64,000 bases of DNA from Acuticoccus sediminis (GTDB lineage: Bacteria; Pseudomonadota; Alphaproteobacteria; Rhizobiales; Amorphaceae). The DNA is taken from assembly GCF_003258595.1 (NCBI RefSeq), contig NZ_QHHQ01000005.1:124001-188000 (forward strand), written 5' to 3'. How positions within the stretch are numbered: the stretch's first letter is position 1; each line of letters opens with the position of its first letter. The notes under the pieces were generated by a model. That model had not been told where the DNA came from. It worked only from the letters and a program-made list of their open reading frames with translations, and ran no database searches. This document shows, in pieces, positions 17,299 to 25,794 of the stretch. The translations under genes and the position numbers were made by a program.

Positions 17299-18054
17299 TC
17301 AGACCGTGTAGTTGAGCGCCAGGCGGCCGCCGTCGACGAAGATCGTCTCACCGGTGATGTAGCTCGACTTGTCGCTGGCGAGGAAGGTGACGACGTCGCC
17401 GATCTCGCTCGGCTGGCCGAGGCGGTGGATGGGGGTGCGTGACATCACCATCCGCATCGCCTCCTCGCTGGCGGCGACGCCCTTCATCATGTCGGTGAGG
17501 ATCGAGCCGGGGCCGACCGCGTTGACGCGGATGCCGTGGTCGATGAGCGCCAGCGCGGACGCCTTGGTCAGCTGCGCCACGCCGCCCTTGGAGGCGCAGT
17601 AGGCCGCGATCGCCGGGATCGCCACCACCGCGTTGATCGAGGACATGTTGACGATGCTGCCCTTGATCCCTTCGGCGACCATGTGCCGCGCGACCGCCTG
17701 GGTGGTGCGGAAGGTGCCTGTGAGGTTGACCGCGAGCACCTTCTCGAAGTCCGCGACCTCGAGGTCGAGGAACGGCTTGCCGATGGCGATGCCGGCGTTG
17801 TTGACCAGCACGGAGATCGGGCCGAGGGCGACGATGGCGGCGTCGAGCATCGCGGCGACGCTGGCGTCGTCGGCGACGTCGCAGTGAATGGCGACGGCGT
17901 CGCCGCCGATCGACGCGGCGGTGGCCCTGGCGGCCTCGAGGTCGATGTCGGTGACGGCGACCTTGGCGCCCTCGGCGGCCAGCGCCTCGGCGCACGCGCG
18001 GCCGATCCCCTTGGCCGCGCCGGTCACGATGGCGCTTCGCCCTGAAAGTAGCAT
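17299..18054 (-). CDS. SDR family oxidoreductase
   Basis: 251-residue classical short-chain dehydrogenase. Cofactor motif TGAAKGIG at residues 11-18, NNAG near residue 88, catalytic Ser in NMSSINAV and YxxxK in YCASK near residue 153. An Asp at the end of the second strand (VTDID) suggests NAD(H). ATG with AAGGAGAG upstream. Its promoter region (18055-18240) contains the TTCC-N7-GGAA repeat shared with the IclR gene, so it is a likely member of that regulon although separated from it by the VOC gene. Substrate unknown. Confidence 0.9.
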   Translation of the reverse strand: MLLSGRSAIVTGAAKGIGRACAEALAAEGAKVAVTDIDLEAARATAASIGGDAVAIHCDVADDASVAAMLDAAIVALGPISVLVNNAGIAIGKPFLDLEVADFEKVLAVNLTGTFRTTQAVARHMVAEGIKGSIVNMSSINAVVAIPAIAAYCASKGGVAQLTKASALALIDHGIRVNAVGPGSILTDMMKGVAASEEAMRMVMSRTPIHRLGQPSEIGDVVTFLASDKSSYITGETIFVDGGRLALNYTV

Positions 18055-18207
18055 GTCGTCTCTCCTTCGCCGCGCCGGGCGCCAGCGTCCGCGCGGTGTC
18101 CGGACGGCGGGCGCCCGGGTCCGCGATCGGCCGATGCGCGCACCGCCGTCAGGCGCCCGAAGCGGCCCGGGACGGACGCGTGGGCGCGCCGCGCGTTGGC
18201 CCTATCG

Positions 18208-18232
18208 TTCCGAATACCGGAAACATTGTTCC
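18208..18232. promoter_or_regulatory. IclR-type operator TTCCG-N5-CGGAA with an extra TTCC half-site
   Basis: Inverted repeat at 18208-18222 fitting TTCC-N7-GGAA, followed by another TTCC at 18229-18232 that also pairs with the GGAA in opposite order. It lies 154 bases upstream of the SDR start, in the 391-base gap before the L,D-transpeptidase. Apart from this site and the terminator at 18361 the gap shows no gene. Confidence 0.6.
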
Positions 18233-18360
18233 GTATAAAGACACGCCGTCCGGCCCGCCGCAAGTGCCGCGCGCCTGACGGCTGCCGCGGCGACGGCCCG
18301 GCCGGAACCCACCGGGACGGCGGACCGGAAGCGGCGCCGTCCCGCGCCGTGCCGCAAGCG

Positions 18361-18395
18361 AAACGAGCCCGCCGCCATGGGCGCCGGGCTCGTTT
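18361..18395 (-). terminator. probable terminator of the L,D-transpeptidase gene
   Basis: Arms AAACGAGCCC (18361-18370) and GGGCTCGTTT (18386-18395) with a GC-rich 15-base interior that can pair further. On the minus strand the stem ends in TTT, 51 bases beyond the transpeptidase stop. The T-run is short. Confidence 0.55.
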
Positions 18396-18445
18396 CAGGA
18401 TCGGCCTCGGGACGAGACGCTCCGGGGATCGCCCGGAGCGGCGGG

Positions 18446-19783
18446 TCAGTTGAAGAGGTTGCCGGCCTTGCGAAAGAGACCGCGGCTGCTCTTGGCGACC
18501 GAGGAGAAGAAGCCGGTATCCTCCTCCTCCGCGGCGTAGCCGAGCGGAGCGGTATTGTCCGGATTGGCTGTGGAGGCGACCGGCGTGTCGGCCGGGACCT
18601 CGGGCGCCGGCGGAGCGGCGGCTGGAGCCGGTGCGGGTGCCGGCGCGGACGGCTGCGTGCCGGACGTCGACGCCACGGCGGGCGGCGCGGCAGGAGCCGG
18701 CTCCGGCTTGGTGGCCGCCGGAGCCGCGGCCGGGGCCGGGGCCGGGGCCGGGGTCGCCGCCGCAGGCGCTGCGGCCTCGGTGTTCGTGTCGGCGGTCGCC
18801 GCGGCCGCAGGCTCGGGGCTGTCGGCACGGGCGCGCGAGAAGAAGCCGGAGATCGCCTGCTCGCGCTCCTCCCACCGCTCCTCACGCTGCTTGCGCATCT
18901 CGACGCGCGCGACCAGCGATGCGCGCTTCTCGAGGTCCGTGTCGCGCTTCTTGGTGACGAGTTGGGCCACCTGCGGGTCGACCGTGTAGCTCGGGCACGA
19001 CGCCGACGGGATGAAGCGGCCGGAGGACGAGGCGTTGAAGACGTAGCGCCGTTCGCACACGTCCACCTTCGGCGCGACGCCGGTCACCTCGAAGTGATCG
19101 GCCCCCTCCTTCAGGTTCTCCCAGAACTCGAGGTTCTCGCTGTCGGCGTGCTTGGCCATGTTCTCCGGCGTCATCCGGAACGGGAAGGCCTGCACCTGGA
19201 ACGCCTGCTGGCCGCCGACGAACGCCTCGCGCGCCAGGGCGTAGATCTCGCGGATCCCCTCGTCCTCCATCGCGTAGCAGCCGCGCGAGGAGCAGTCGCC
19301 GTGGACCATCAGGTTCGAGCCCGTGCGGCCGTAGCTGCGGTCGAAGGAGTTCGGAAAGCCGAGATTGAAGGACAGGTAGTAGGACGAGTTCGGGTTCATC
19401 TGGCCACGGTTGACCATGTAGAAGCCCTCCGGCGCCTGGCGGTCGCCCTCCTTGAGCTTCGGACCGAGCTTCCCGGACCAGGCACAGATGTCGTATTCCT
19501 TCAACATCTTGTACTTGCCGGCCTTGTCCTGCTTCCACACCTCGAGGACGCTGTCCTCCTTGTAGATGCGCAGCATGATCGGCGAGCGCTTGTCCATGTT
19601 CATGCGCGAGATCTTGGTCTCGAGCGCGGACGGGACGGGAGCGAGGTGCTTCGCCGTGCTGAGGTCGGAGACCTGGCAGCCCGAAAGGATGGTCGCACCC
19701 AGCATCAGCGTCGCAAGCGTCAGACCGACACGCGTCCGACGGCGGATCGAGCGAGGCGAGGTGCGGAGGGGGTCATGCGTCAT
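18446..19783 (-). CDS. L,D-transpeptidase (YafK-like) lipoprotein with Pro/Ala-rich tail
   Basis: 445 residues. A signal peptide ends in the lipobox LSGC with Cys36, predicting an outer-membrane-anchored periplasmic lipoprotein. The YkuD-type catalytic domain covers about 65-200, with the motif HGDCSSRGC holding His161 and nucleophile Cys169. It would cross-link peptidoglycan 3-3 or attach proteins to it. Residues about 340-425 are an Ala/Pro/Thr-rich linker, followed by a basic amphipathic C-terminal segment (SSVAKSSRGLFRKAGNLF). ATG 19783 is preferred to an in-frame TTG at 19825. Upstream lies accA on the same strand, 150 bases away, so it may have its own promoter. The long low-complexity tail is unusual for the family. 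Confidence 0.85.
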   Translation of the reverse strand: MTHDPLRTSPRSIRRRTRVGLTLATLMLGATILSGCQVSDLSTAKHLAPVPSALETKISRMNMDKRSPIMLRIYKEDSVLEVWKQDKAGKYKMLKEYDICAWSGKLGPKLKEGDRQAPEGFYMVNRGQMNPNSSYYLSFNLGFPNSFDRSYGRTGSNLMVHGDCSSRGCYAMEDEGIREIYALAREAFVGGQQAFQVQAFPFRMTPENMAKHADSENLEFWENLKEGADHFEVTGVAPKVDVCERRYVFNASSSGRFIPSASCPSYTVDPQVAQLVTKKRDTDLEKRASLVARVEMRKQREERWEEREQAISGFFSRARADSPEPAAAATADTNTEAAAPAAATPAPAPAPAAAPAATKPEPAPAAPPAVASTSGTQPSAPAPAPAPAAAPPAPEVPADTPVASTANPDNTAPLGYAAEEEDTGFFSSVAKSSRGLFRKAGNLFN

Positions 19784-19933
19784 GCGTGGATCCCGCGGTC
19801 TCTGGCGACAGGTACGCGCCGCCAATCATTGCCTCTACCGTCTGACGGCACGCATGACAAATCACGGACCGGGCTTGTTCCCAGCTTGCGTCCGCGAATC
19901 AAGGCGACCGTCACCTTTGGGCAACGGTCCAGA

Positions 19934-20890
19934 TTAAACTTCGAGGCTGCGGCCGATGTTCAGGAAGCGCTGCGCCCGCATCGACTTCAGTGCGGCGCCG
20001 TCCTCCTGGCGCAGCTCGCGCAGCGCCGAGGCGATCTTCTCGCCGACACGGTCGATCGCGACGTTGCGGTCGCGGTGCGCGCCACCGACCGGCTCCTCGA
20101 TGATGTCGTCGATGACGCCGAGGCGCAGGAGGTCCTGCGCCGTGATCTTCATGTTGGCGGCGGCGTCCTGCGCCCGGGCAGCGTCGCGCCACAGGATCGA
20201 GGCGGCGCCTTCCGGCGAGATCACCGAGTAGATGGCGTGCTCCAGCATCATGACGCGGTTGGACGCGGCGAGCGCCAGCGCGCCGCCCGAGCCGCCCTCG
20301 CCGATCACCACGGCGACGGTGGGGACGGTGAGGGTCAGCGCCTGCTCGGTCGAGCGGGCGATCGCCTCGGCCTGGCCGCGCTCTTCCGCGCCGATGCCGG
20401 GATAGGCGCCGGCGGTGTCGATCAGGGTGACGACCGGGAGGCGGAAGCGCTCCGCCATCTGCATGATGCGCTTGGCCTTGCGGTAGCCCTCCGGCCGCGC
20501 CATTCCGAAGTTGTGCCGCAGGCGGCTCTCGGTATCGACGCCGCGCTCGTGGCCGAGGACTGCGACGGAATGACCGTCGAGGCGGCCGACCCCGGCGATG
20601 ATCGCCGCGTCTTCCGCGTACGCACGGTCACCGGCGAGCGGCGTGAAGTCCTCGAGCAGGCGGGCGATGTAGTGCGACGTATGCGGCCGGTCGGGGTGGC
20701 GCGCGACCTCGGTCTTCTGCCAGGGCGAGAGCTTGGCGTAGATCTCGCCGAGCGCCTTCTCGGCCTTGTCCTTCAGCTTCTGGATCTCGTCACGCGCATC
20801 GACGGCGGACGAGTCGCCCAGCGAGCGGAGCTCCTCGATCTTGCCGAACACATCGGCGACGGGCTTTTCGAAGTCGAGGAATGTACGCAT
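19934..20890 (-). CDS. accA: acetyl-CoA carboxylase carboxyltransferase subunit alpha
   Basis: 318 residues, the full length of AccA. With AccD it transfers CO2 from carboxybiotin to acetyl-CoA, giving malonyl-CoA for fatty-acid synthesis. Diagnostic stretches are DRPHTSHYI, the oxyanion-hole glycines in IGEGGSGGALALA and the SPEGAASILWRD segment. It starts 67 bases after the xerD stop on the same strand, an arrangement common in Hyphomicrobiales, and the two may be co-transcribed. Confidence 0.97.
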   Translation of the reverse strand: MRTFLDFEKPVADVFGKIEELRSLGDSSAVDARDEIQKLKDKAEKALGEIYAKLSPWQKTEVARHPDRPHTSHYIARLLEDFTPLAGDRAYAEDAAIIAGVGRLDGHSVAVLGHERGVDTESRLRHNFGMARPEGYRKAKRIMQMAERFRLPVVTLIDTAGAYPGIGAEERGQAEAIARSTEQALTLTVPTVAVVIGEGGSGGALALAASNRVMMLEHAIYSVISPEGAASILWRDAARAQDAAANMKITAQDLLRLGVIDDIIEEPVGGAHRDRNVAIDRVGEKIASALRELRQEDGAALKSMRAQRFLNIGRSLEV

Positions 20891-20957
20891 TCGTCCGCAA
20901 TGCAGGTTGGGGGTCGGCGGGACCCTTTAAGTGGGTGGACCGCCCTGTCAAGCCGCG

Positions 20958-21872
20958 TCAGCCAAGTGGATGGCAATCGGCGACGACGGAGGCCAGGTGG
21001 TCTGTGCCGACGTGGGTATAAATCTCCGTCGTGGCAATATCCTGATGGCCCAAAAGCGCCTGGACGACGCGAAGGTCCGCGCCACGGGCCACCAGATGCG
21101 TCGCGAATGCATGGCGGAGCACGTGCGGCGAGACACTCTCCGCCCTGAGGCCGGCCGCGCCGGCGAGCGCCTTCAGCTCCCGCGCGAACGCCTGGCGGGT
21201 CAGGTGGCCGGTCTGCGACGTGGCCGGGAACATGAAGCGCGACGGGCCGCGCACGGTGCGCCAGCGGGCCACCGCCGCCTTGGCGTGGCGCGACAGGGGC
21301 ACGACACGCTCCTTCTCGCCCTTGCCGCGGACCACCATCATGTCGCTCTCCGCCCGCGGCGCCGCGTCCGGCAGGCCGACGAGCTCGGAGACGCGCAGGC
21401 CGCCCGCATAGAGAAGCTCGACCAGCGCCGCGCGGCGGATCGCGCCGGGATCGCCGCGCTGCGCCGCCTCCTCGGCGATGGTCAGGAGGCGGTCCACCTC
21501 CTCCACCGAAAGCACCTTGGGGAGCGGCCGGGTCTTCTTGGGGCTCGCCACCTGGGCGCCGGGATCGTCCCCGCGCGCGCCCTCCGCGTAGAGGAAGCGC
21601 AGATACCGCCGCACCGCCGAGAGGCGCCGGTTCTGGGTGGAGACGGCCGCCCCGTCCGCGGCCATCGCGCGCACGAAGCTGGTGATGTCCTCGGCCCCCG
21701 CCCTGTCGGCGGCGGTGCCGCGGCGGGCACAGTGGCCGGAGAAGGTCAGAAGGTCGTGACGATACGCCGCCAGCGTGTGCGGCGAGGCGGCCTTTTCCAC
21801 CGCCATCATCTCCAGGAACGCGTCGATCAGGTGCAGATGCGCGTCCGGGGCCTTCGATCTGGTCGCTTGCAT
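20958..21872 (-). CDS. xerD: tyrosine recombinase XerD
   Basis: 304-residue site-specific recombinase that resolves chromosome dimers at dif with XerC and FtsK. The N-terminal SAM-like core-binding domain covers 12-98. The catalytic domain has all six key residues: R160, K184, H250, R253, H276 and nucleophile Y285. They follow the XerD spacing, and the gene sits next to accA and opposite aroK as in many rhizobia. ATG with GGGAGGG upstream. It is a housekeeping gene, not a sign of a mobile element. Confidence 0.93.
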   Translation of the reverse strand: MQATRSKAPDAHLHLIDAFLEMMAVEKAASPHTLAAYRHDLLTFSGHCARRGTAADRAGAEDITSFVRAMAADGAAVSTQNRRLSAVRRYLRFLYAEGARGDDPGAQVASPKKTRPLPKVLSVEEVDRLLTIAEEAAQRGDPGAIRRAALVELLYAGGLRVSELVGLPDAAPRAESDMMVVRGKGEKERVVPLSRHAKAAVARWRTVRGPSRFMFPATSQTGHLTRQAFARELKALAGAAGLRAESVSPHVLRHAFATHLVARGADLRVVQALLGHQDIATTEIYTHVGTDHLASVVADCHPLG

Positions 21873-22093
21873 GGCACGCCCTCCCTCGCACGGGAGACCA
21901 TGCGGCCTTGCCGTTGACCAACCGTCGCCGCGGCCATTCGAATTGTATCGAGGGGAGAGAATGCGGCCGGATCACTTGACGGCCGGCCGGGGGTCAGGCA
22001 GCAAGTCCGGCTTCAATGAATGGGTGGATAAGGGCTTGCCCTCGCCACGGATTTCGGGTCCGCTGAGCGGACGCCGACGTGGTGTGAACTGGG

Positions 22094-22732
22094 ATGGAGA
22101 CGACGTTGAGCCAGGATCGACCTGGGCTGGTGACGGCGCTGGGGCGCAACCCGGTTCTGGTCGGCTTGCCAGGCGCAGGCAAATCGAGCGTCGGCAAGCG
22201 ACTCGCGGCCCGGCTGGGTGTCCCGTTCGTCGATGCGGACACCGAGATCGAAAAAGCCGCCGGCATGACGATCGACGAGATTTTCAAGATGCATGGCGAA
22301 CCCGCATTCCGCGACGGCGAGGCGCGGGTCATCGCCCGCCTCGTCACCGGCGGCCCGCAGGTCATCGCCACCGGCGGCGGCGCGTTCATGCGCGCCGACA
22401 CGCGCGAGGCCATCGCCCGGGACGGCATCGCCATCTGGCTCGACGCGTCGACCGACGTCCTGCTGTCGCGCATCGTGCGCCGCACCAACCGCCCGCTGTT
22501 CCACAACGTGGACCCGCGCCAGAAGCTCGTCGACCTGCGCGCCGTGCGCGACCCGGTGTTCGCCGAGGCGCCGATCCGGGTCACCTCGTCCGCCGGTCCG
22601 CATGACCGCGTCGTCAACGCCATCATCCGCGAACTGAAGGCGCGGGTGGACGGCATGCCGCAGGGCGACGCGGGCGAGACCGACTGCAAGGCCAGCGGCA
22701 TGGCCGAACCCCAGGTGGCCGATCAGGCATGA
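22094..22732 (+). CDS. aroK: shikimate kinase
   Basis: 212 residues. Phosphorylates shikimate at the 3-hydroxyl in aromatic amino-acid synthesis. P-loop GLPGAGKS at 24-31, the DADTEIEK shikimate-binding stretch, GGGAF near 99 and a lid with RTNRPL. An extra tail of about 20 residues follows the core. It overlaps aroB by ATGA. The 221-base region upstream, shared with divergent xerD, shows no gene. Confidence 0.95.
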   Translation: METTLSQDRPGLVTALGRNPVLVGLPGAGKSSVGKRLAARLGVPFVDADTEIEKAAGMTIDEIFKMHGEPAFRDGEARVIARLVTGGPQVIATGGGAFMRADTREAIARDGIAIWLDASTDVLLSRIVRRTNRPLFHNVDPRQKLVDLRAVRDPVFAEAPIRVTSSAGPHDRVVNAIIRELKARVDGMPQGDAGETDCKASGMAEPQVADQA

Positions 22733-23853
22733 CAACTCTCGACACCCTCCGGCCGCAGACGGTTCACGTCCCGCTCGGAGACCGCGCGTACGACGTGCTG
22801 ATCGGCGAGGGCCTCCTCGCCAACGCCGGCGCGCTGATCGCCGAGCGTCTCGGCCGCCGCCGCGCGCTGGTGGTGACGGACGACGTCGTCGCCGGCCTGC
22901 ACCTCCCCGCCCTCATGGAGAGCCTCGCCGCTGCCGGCATCGGCGCGACGCACATCGTGCTGCCGGAAGGCGAGGCCACCAAGTCGCCCGAGCGGCTGCT
23001 GGAGACGGTGGACGCGATCCTCGACGCCGGGCTGGAGCGCAACGACATCGTGATCGCGCTGGGCGGCGGCGTCATCGGCGACCTAGCGGGCTTCGCGGCC
23101 GCGGTGGCGCGCCGCGGCATGCCCTTCGTGCAGGTGCCGACGACGCTGCTGTCGCAGGTGGATTCGTCCGTCGGCGGCAAGACCGGGATCAACACGCGCC
23201 ACGGCAAGAACCTCGTCGGCGCCTTCCACCAGCCCGCGCTGGTCCTGTCCGACCTCGGCGTCCTCGCGACGCTCTCCGAACGGCACAGGCGCGCCGGCTA
23301 TGCCGAAATCGTGAAGATCGGCCTCCTCGGCGACGTGGACTTCTTCGACCGCCTCGAGGCGCTCGGACCCCGCGTCTTCACCGACGGCCTCCAGGAGGCG
23401 ATCGCGACCGCGGTCGCCGCCAAGGCCGAGATCGTGGTGGCGGACGAGCGCGAGGCCGGCCGCCGCGCCCTCCTCAACCTCGGCCATACCTTCGCCCATG
23501 CGGTGGAGCGCTGCGCCGGGTACGATGGTCGCGTGGTGCATGGCGAGGCTGTCGGACTGGGTCTTGCCCTCGCCTTCCGCTTTTCGCAGACTCTGGGCCT
23601 CTGCCCCGGTCAGGATACGGTCCGGGTCGAGCGTCACCTCGCCGCGGTGGGCCTGCCCACCACCTTCGGCGCCCTTCCGGTGACCTTCGACGCCCCGTCG
23701 ATCATCGCCGCGATGGCACAGGACAAGAAGGTGAAGGACGGGATCGTGCGCTTCGTTCTGGTGAACCGAATCGGCGATGCGTTCGTGTCCGACGGTGTGG
23801 CGCCCGAAGCGCTACGGGACTTCCTGACCGCCGAGGGTCTCGCCACACCATGA
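22729..23853 (+). CDS. aroB: 3-dehydroquinate synthase
   Basis: 374 residues. NAD- and metal-dependent conversion of DAHP to 3-dehydroquinate, the second step of the shikimate pathway. Signature stretches are GGGVIGDLAGFAAA, PTTLLSQVDSSVGGKTGIN, and the metal ligands in the GHTFAHAVE and VVHGEAVGLG segments. Translationally coupled to aroK by an ATGA overlap, a conserved pair. The CorC-family gene follows 40 bases later. Confidence 0.96.
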   Translation: MTTLDTLRPQTVHVPLGDRAYDVLIGEGLLANAGALIAERLGRRRALVVTDDVVAGLHLPALMESLAAAGIGATHIVLPEGEATKSPERLLETVDAILDAGLERNDIVIALGGGVIGDLAGFAAAVARRGMPFVQVPTTLLSQVDSSVGGKTGINTRHGKNLVGAFHQPALVLSDLGVLATLSERHRRAGYAEIVKIGLLGDVDFFDRLEALGPRVFTDGLQEAIATAVAAKAEIVVADEREAGRRALLNLGHTFAHAVERCAGYDGRVVHGEAVGLGLALAFRFSQTLGLCPGQDTVRVERHLAAVGLPTTFGALPVTFDAPSIIAAMAQDKKVKDGIVRFVLVNRIGDAFVSDGVAPEALRDFLTAEGLATP

Positions 23854-23893
23854 CCGCCATCGCCATGACCGTGGCAACGGATCGAGCCTGACG

Positions 23894-25165
23894 GTGATCG
23901 ACTGGTCTCTCTGGCTGACAGTGGGCGCGATCGCCGTGCTTCTCGCCCTGTCCGCCTTTTTCTCCGGCTCCGAGACGGCGCTGACGGCCGCCTCGCGCGC
24001 CCGGCTGATGCAGCACGAGAAGCAGGGCTCGGAGCGCGCCGGCACCGCAGCCAAGCTGATGGAGATGCGTGAGCGGCTTATCGGCGCGCTGCTCGTCGGC
24101 AACAACCTCGTCAACATCCTCTCGTCCGCGCTCGCGACGTCGGCGCTGATCCGCATCTTCGGCGACACGGCGATCGTCTACGCGACGTTCATCATGACCG
24201 CCCTCGTGCTGATCTTCTCCGAGGTGCTGCCGAAGACGCTGGCGATCCTGCGGCCGGAGAGCTTCGCGCTCGCGGTCGCGCCGACGGTGCGCGTCATCGT
24301 CATCGTCTTCGCGCCGGTGACGAACCTCGTGAACCACATCGTGGCCCTGATCCTGCGCCTCTTCGGCGTCAGGGCGGACATGGCGACGGTGAGTTCGGCG
24401 CGCGAGGAGATCCGCGGCGCGGTCGACCTGCAGCACGCCGAGGGCGGCCTGCACAAGTCCGACCGCGACCGGCTGGGCGCCATCCTCGACCTCGCCGAGC
24501 TCGACGTGTCGGACGTCATGGTCCACCGCACCCGGATGCGCATGATCGACGCCTCGCTGCCCCCGGCCGCGATCGTCGAGGAGGCGGCCAACTCCCCCTA
24601 CACCCGCATGCCCCTCTTCGAGGGCGAGACGGACAACATCGTCGGCGTCCTCCACGCCAAGGACCTCCTGCGCGCGGTCCAGTCGCTCGGCGGGGACATG
24701 GAGCGGCTGAACGTCAGGGCGATCGCCAAGCCGCCCTGGTTCGTGCCCGAATCGACGATGCTGCAGGACCAGCTCAACGCCTTCCTGAAGAAGAAGGCGC
24801 ACTTCGCGCTGGTGGTGGACGAGTACGGCGAGGTGATGGGCCTCGTCACCCTCGAGGACATCATCGAGGAGATCGTCGGCGAGATCGAGGACGAGTACGA
24901 CAACGAGGTCGAGGGCCTGCGCGTCGAGCCGGACGGCACGGTCATGGTGGACGGCTCGGTATCGATCCGCGACCTCAACCGCGCGCTCGACTGGGACCTC
25001 CCGGACGACGAGGCGACGACGGCCGCCGGCCTCGTGATCCACGAGGCGCAGATGATCCCGGAGGTGGGTCAGGCCTTCACTTTCCACGGGGTGCGCTTCG
25101 AGGTCGCGGAGCGCGAGCGCAACCGGATCACCCTGTTGAAGCTGAACCAGCAGGACGGCGAGTAG
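23894..25165 (+). CDS. HlyC/CorC (CNNM) family transporter with CBS domains
   Basis: 423 residues: DUF21/CNNM membrane domain with three to four helices (about 1-165; FFSGSETALTAASRARL is the family motif), a CBS pair (about 195-330; VMVHRTRMRMID and VVDEYGEVMGLVTLEDIIEEIVG) and a C-terminal CorC_HlyC domain (about 340-420). Relatives are linked to Mg2+/Co2+ efflux and resistance. The start is GTG at 23894 without an obvious Shine-Dalgarno site. Follows aroB on the same strand, as in other Hyphomicrobiales, and its stop abuts the convergent NUDIX gene. Confidence 0.9.
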   Translation: MIDWSLWLTVGAIAVLLALSAFFSGSETALTAASRARLMQHEKQGSERAGTAAKLMEMRERLIGALLVGNNLVNILSSALATSALIRIFGDTAIVYATFIMTALVLIFSEVLPKTLAILRPESFALAVAPTVRVIVIVFAPVTNLVNHIVALILRLFGVRADMATVSSAREEIRGAVDLQHAEGGLHKSDRDRLGAILDLAELDVSDVMVHRTRMRMIDASLPPAAIVEEAANSPYTRMPLFEGETDNIVGVLHAKDLLRAVQSLGGDMERLNVRAIAKPPWFVPESTMLQDQLNAFLKKKAHFALVVDEYGEVMGLVTLEDIIEEIVGEIEDEYDNEVEGLRVEPDGTVMVDGSVSIRDLNRALDWDLPDDEATTAAGLVIHEAQMIPEVGQAFTFHGVRFEVAERERNRITLLKLNQQDGE

Positions 25166-25630
25166 TCACCAGTCGGTGGAGGTCGGGACGCTCTCGAACG
25201 CCTCGGCCAGGCGGCGCATGGTCGAGGCGGTCGTGCCGTCCGGAAGGCCGGCGATGGGCGCGGCGACGACCTCGGCGATCTCCAGCGCCTGGGCCCGCAG
25301 GGGGAAGCTGTTGAGATCGTCGACCACGTCGACGGCGTAGGTGACGACGTGGTCGCGGTTGGAGTAGCCGCGGTTGAAGTGCACGCCGACGAGGCGCAGG
25401 GCTCCGTCCGGGACGTAGCCGGTCTCCTCGCGACACTCGCGGACGGCCGCCTCCTGGGCGGTTTCGCCGACGTCGACGCCGCCGCCGGGAAGATGCCAGC
25501 CGGCGGTATAGGTGTGCCGGACGAGGAGGATGGTGCCCGCAGGGTCACGTACGATCAGGCGGACTCCCAGGCTGACAGGCGGTTTCAGCAACGCGGCAAC
25601 TCGCCAGCGCAGCGCGCGTGATAGCCCCAA
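25166..25630 (-). CDS. NUDIX hydrolase
   Basis: 154 residues with a complete Nudix box from G50 to G71 (GX5EX7REUXEEXG; here GGVDVGE...RECREETG), which binds Mg2+ and hydrolyses nucleoside diphosphates linked to another group. The TTG at 25630 is chosen as start because AAGGAGGG lies 5 bases before it; the alternative ATG at 25795 would overlap the divergent phosphoesterase gene start and add a non-homologous, Arg-rich leader. Its end touches the stop of the CorC-family gene on the other strand. Substrate unknown. Confidence 0.85.
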   Translation of the reverse strand: MGLSRALRWRVAALLKPPVSLGVRLIVRDPAGTILLVRHTYTAGWHLPGGGVDVGETAQEAAVRECREETGYVPDGALRLVGVHFNRGYSNRDHVVTYAVDVVDDLNSFPLRAQALEIAEVVAAPIAGLPDGTTASTMRRLAEAFESVPTSTDW

Positions 25631-25794
25631 ATTGGCCCTCCTTCTTGCGAACGCGCGCCCCACTCGGCGCGTTAACTGGTTGTAAAGCCGATTTGGATCG
25701 ACACCACCCCTCGGCCGATCGGAAACTCGATATTGGTGTTTGCGCCCCAGATTGGACGCTTGCACCCCGCCACAGGACTCTCTCAAGGACTGCA

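Noticed and set aside
20958-21872. Tyrosine recombinase as a sign of an integrated element
   Set aside because: It has XerD spacing and sits in the accA-xerD-aroK housekeeping context. No attachment-site duplication or phage genes follow.
25671-25685. Second CtrA box TTAA-N7-TAAA between the NUDIX and phosphoesterase genes
   Set aside because: The second half departs from TTAA, and neither gene has a known CtrA link; too weak to list as a site.
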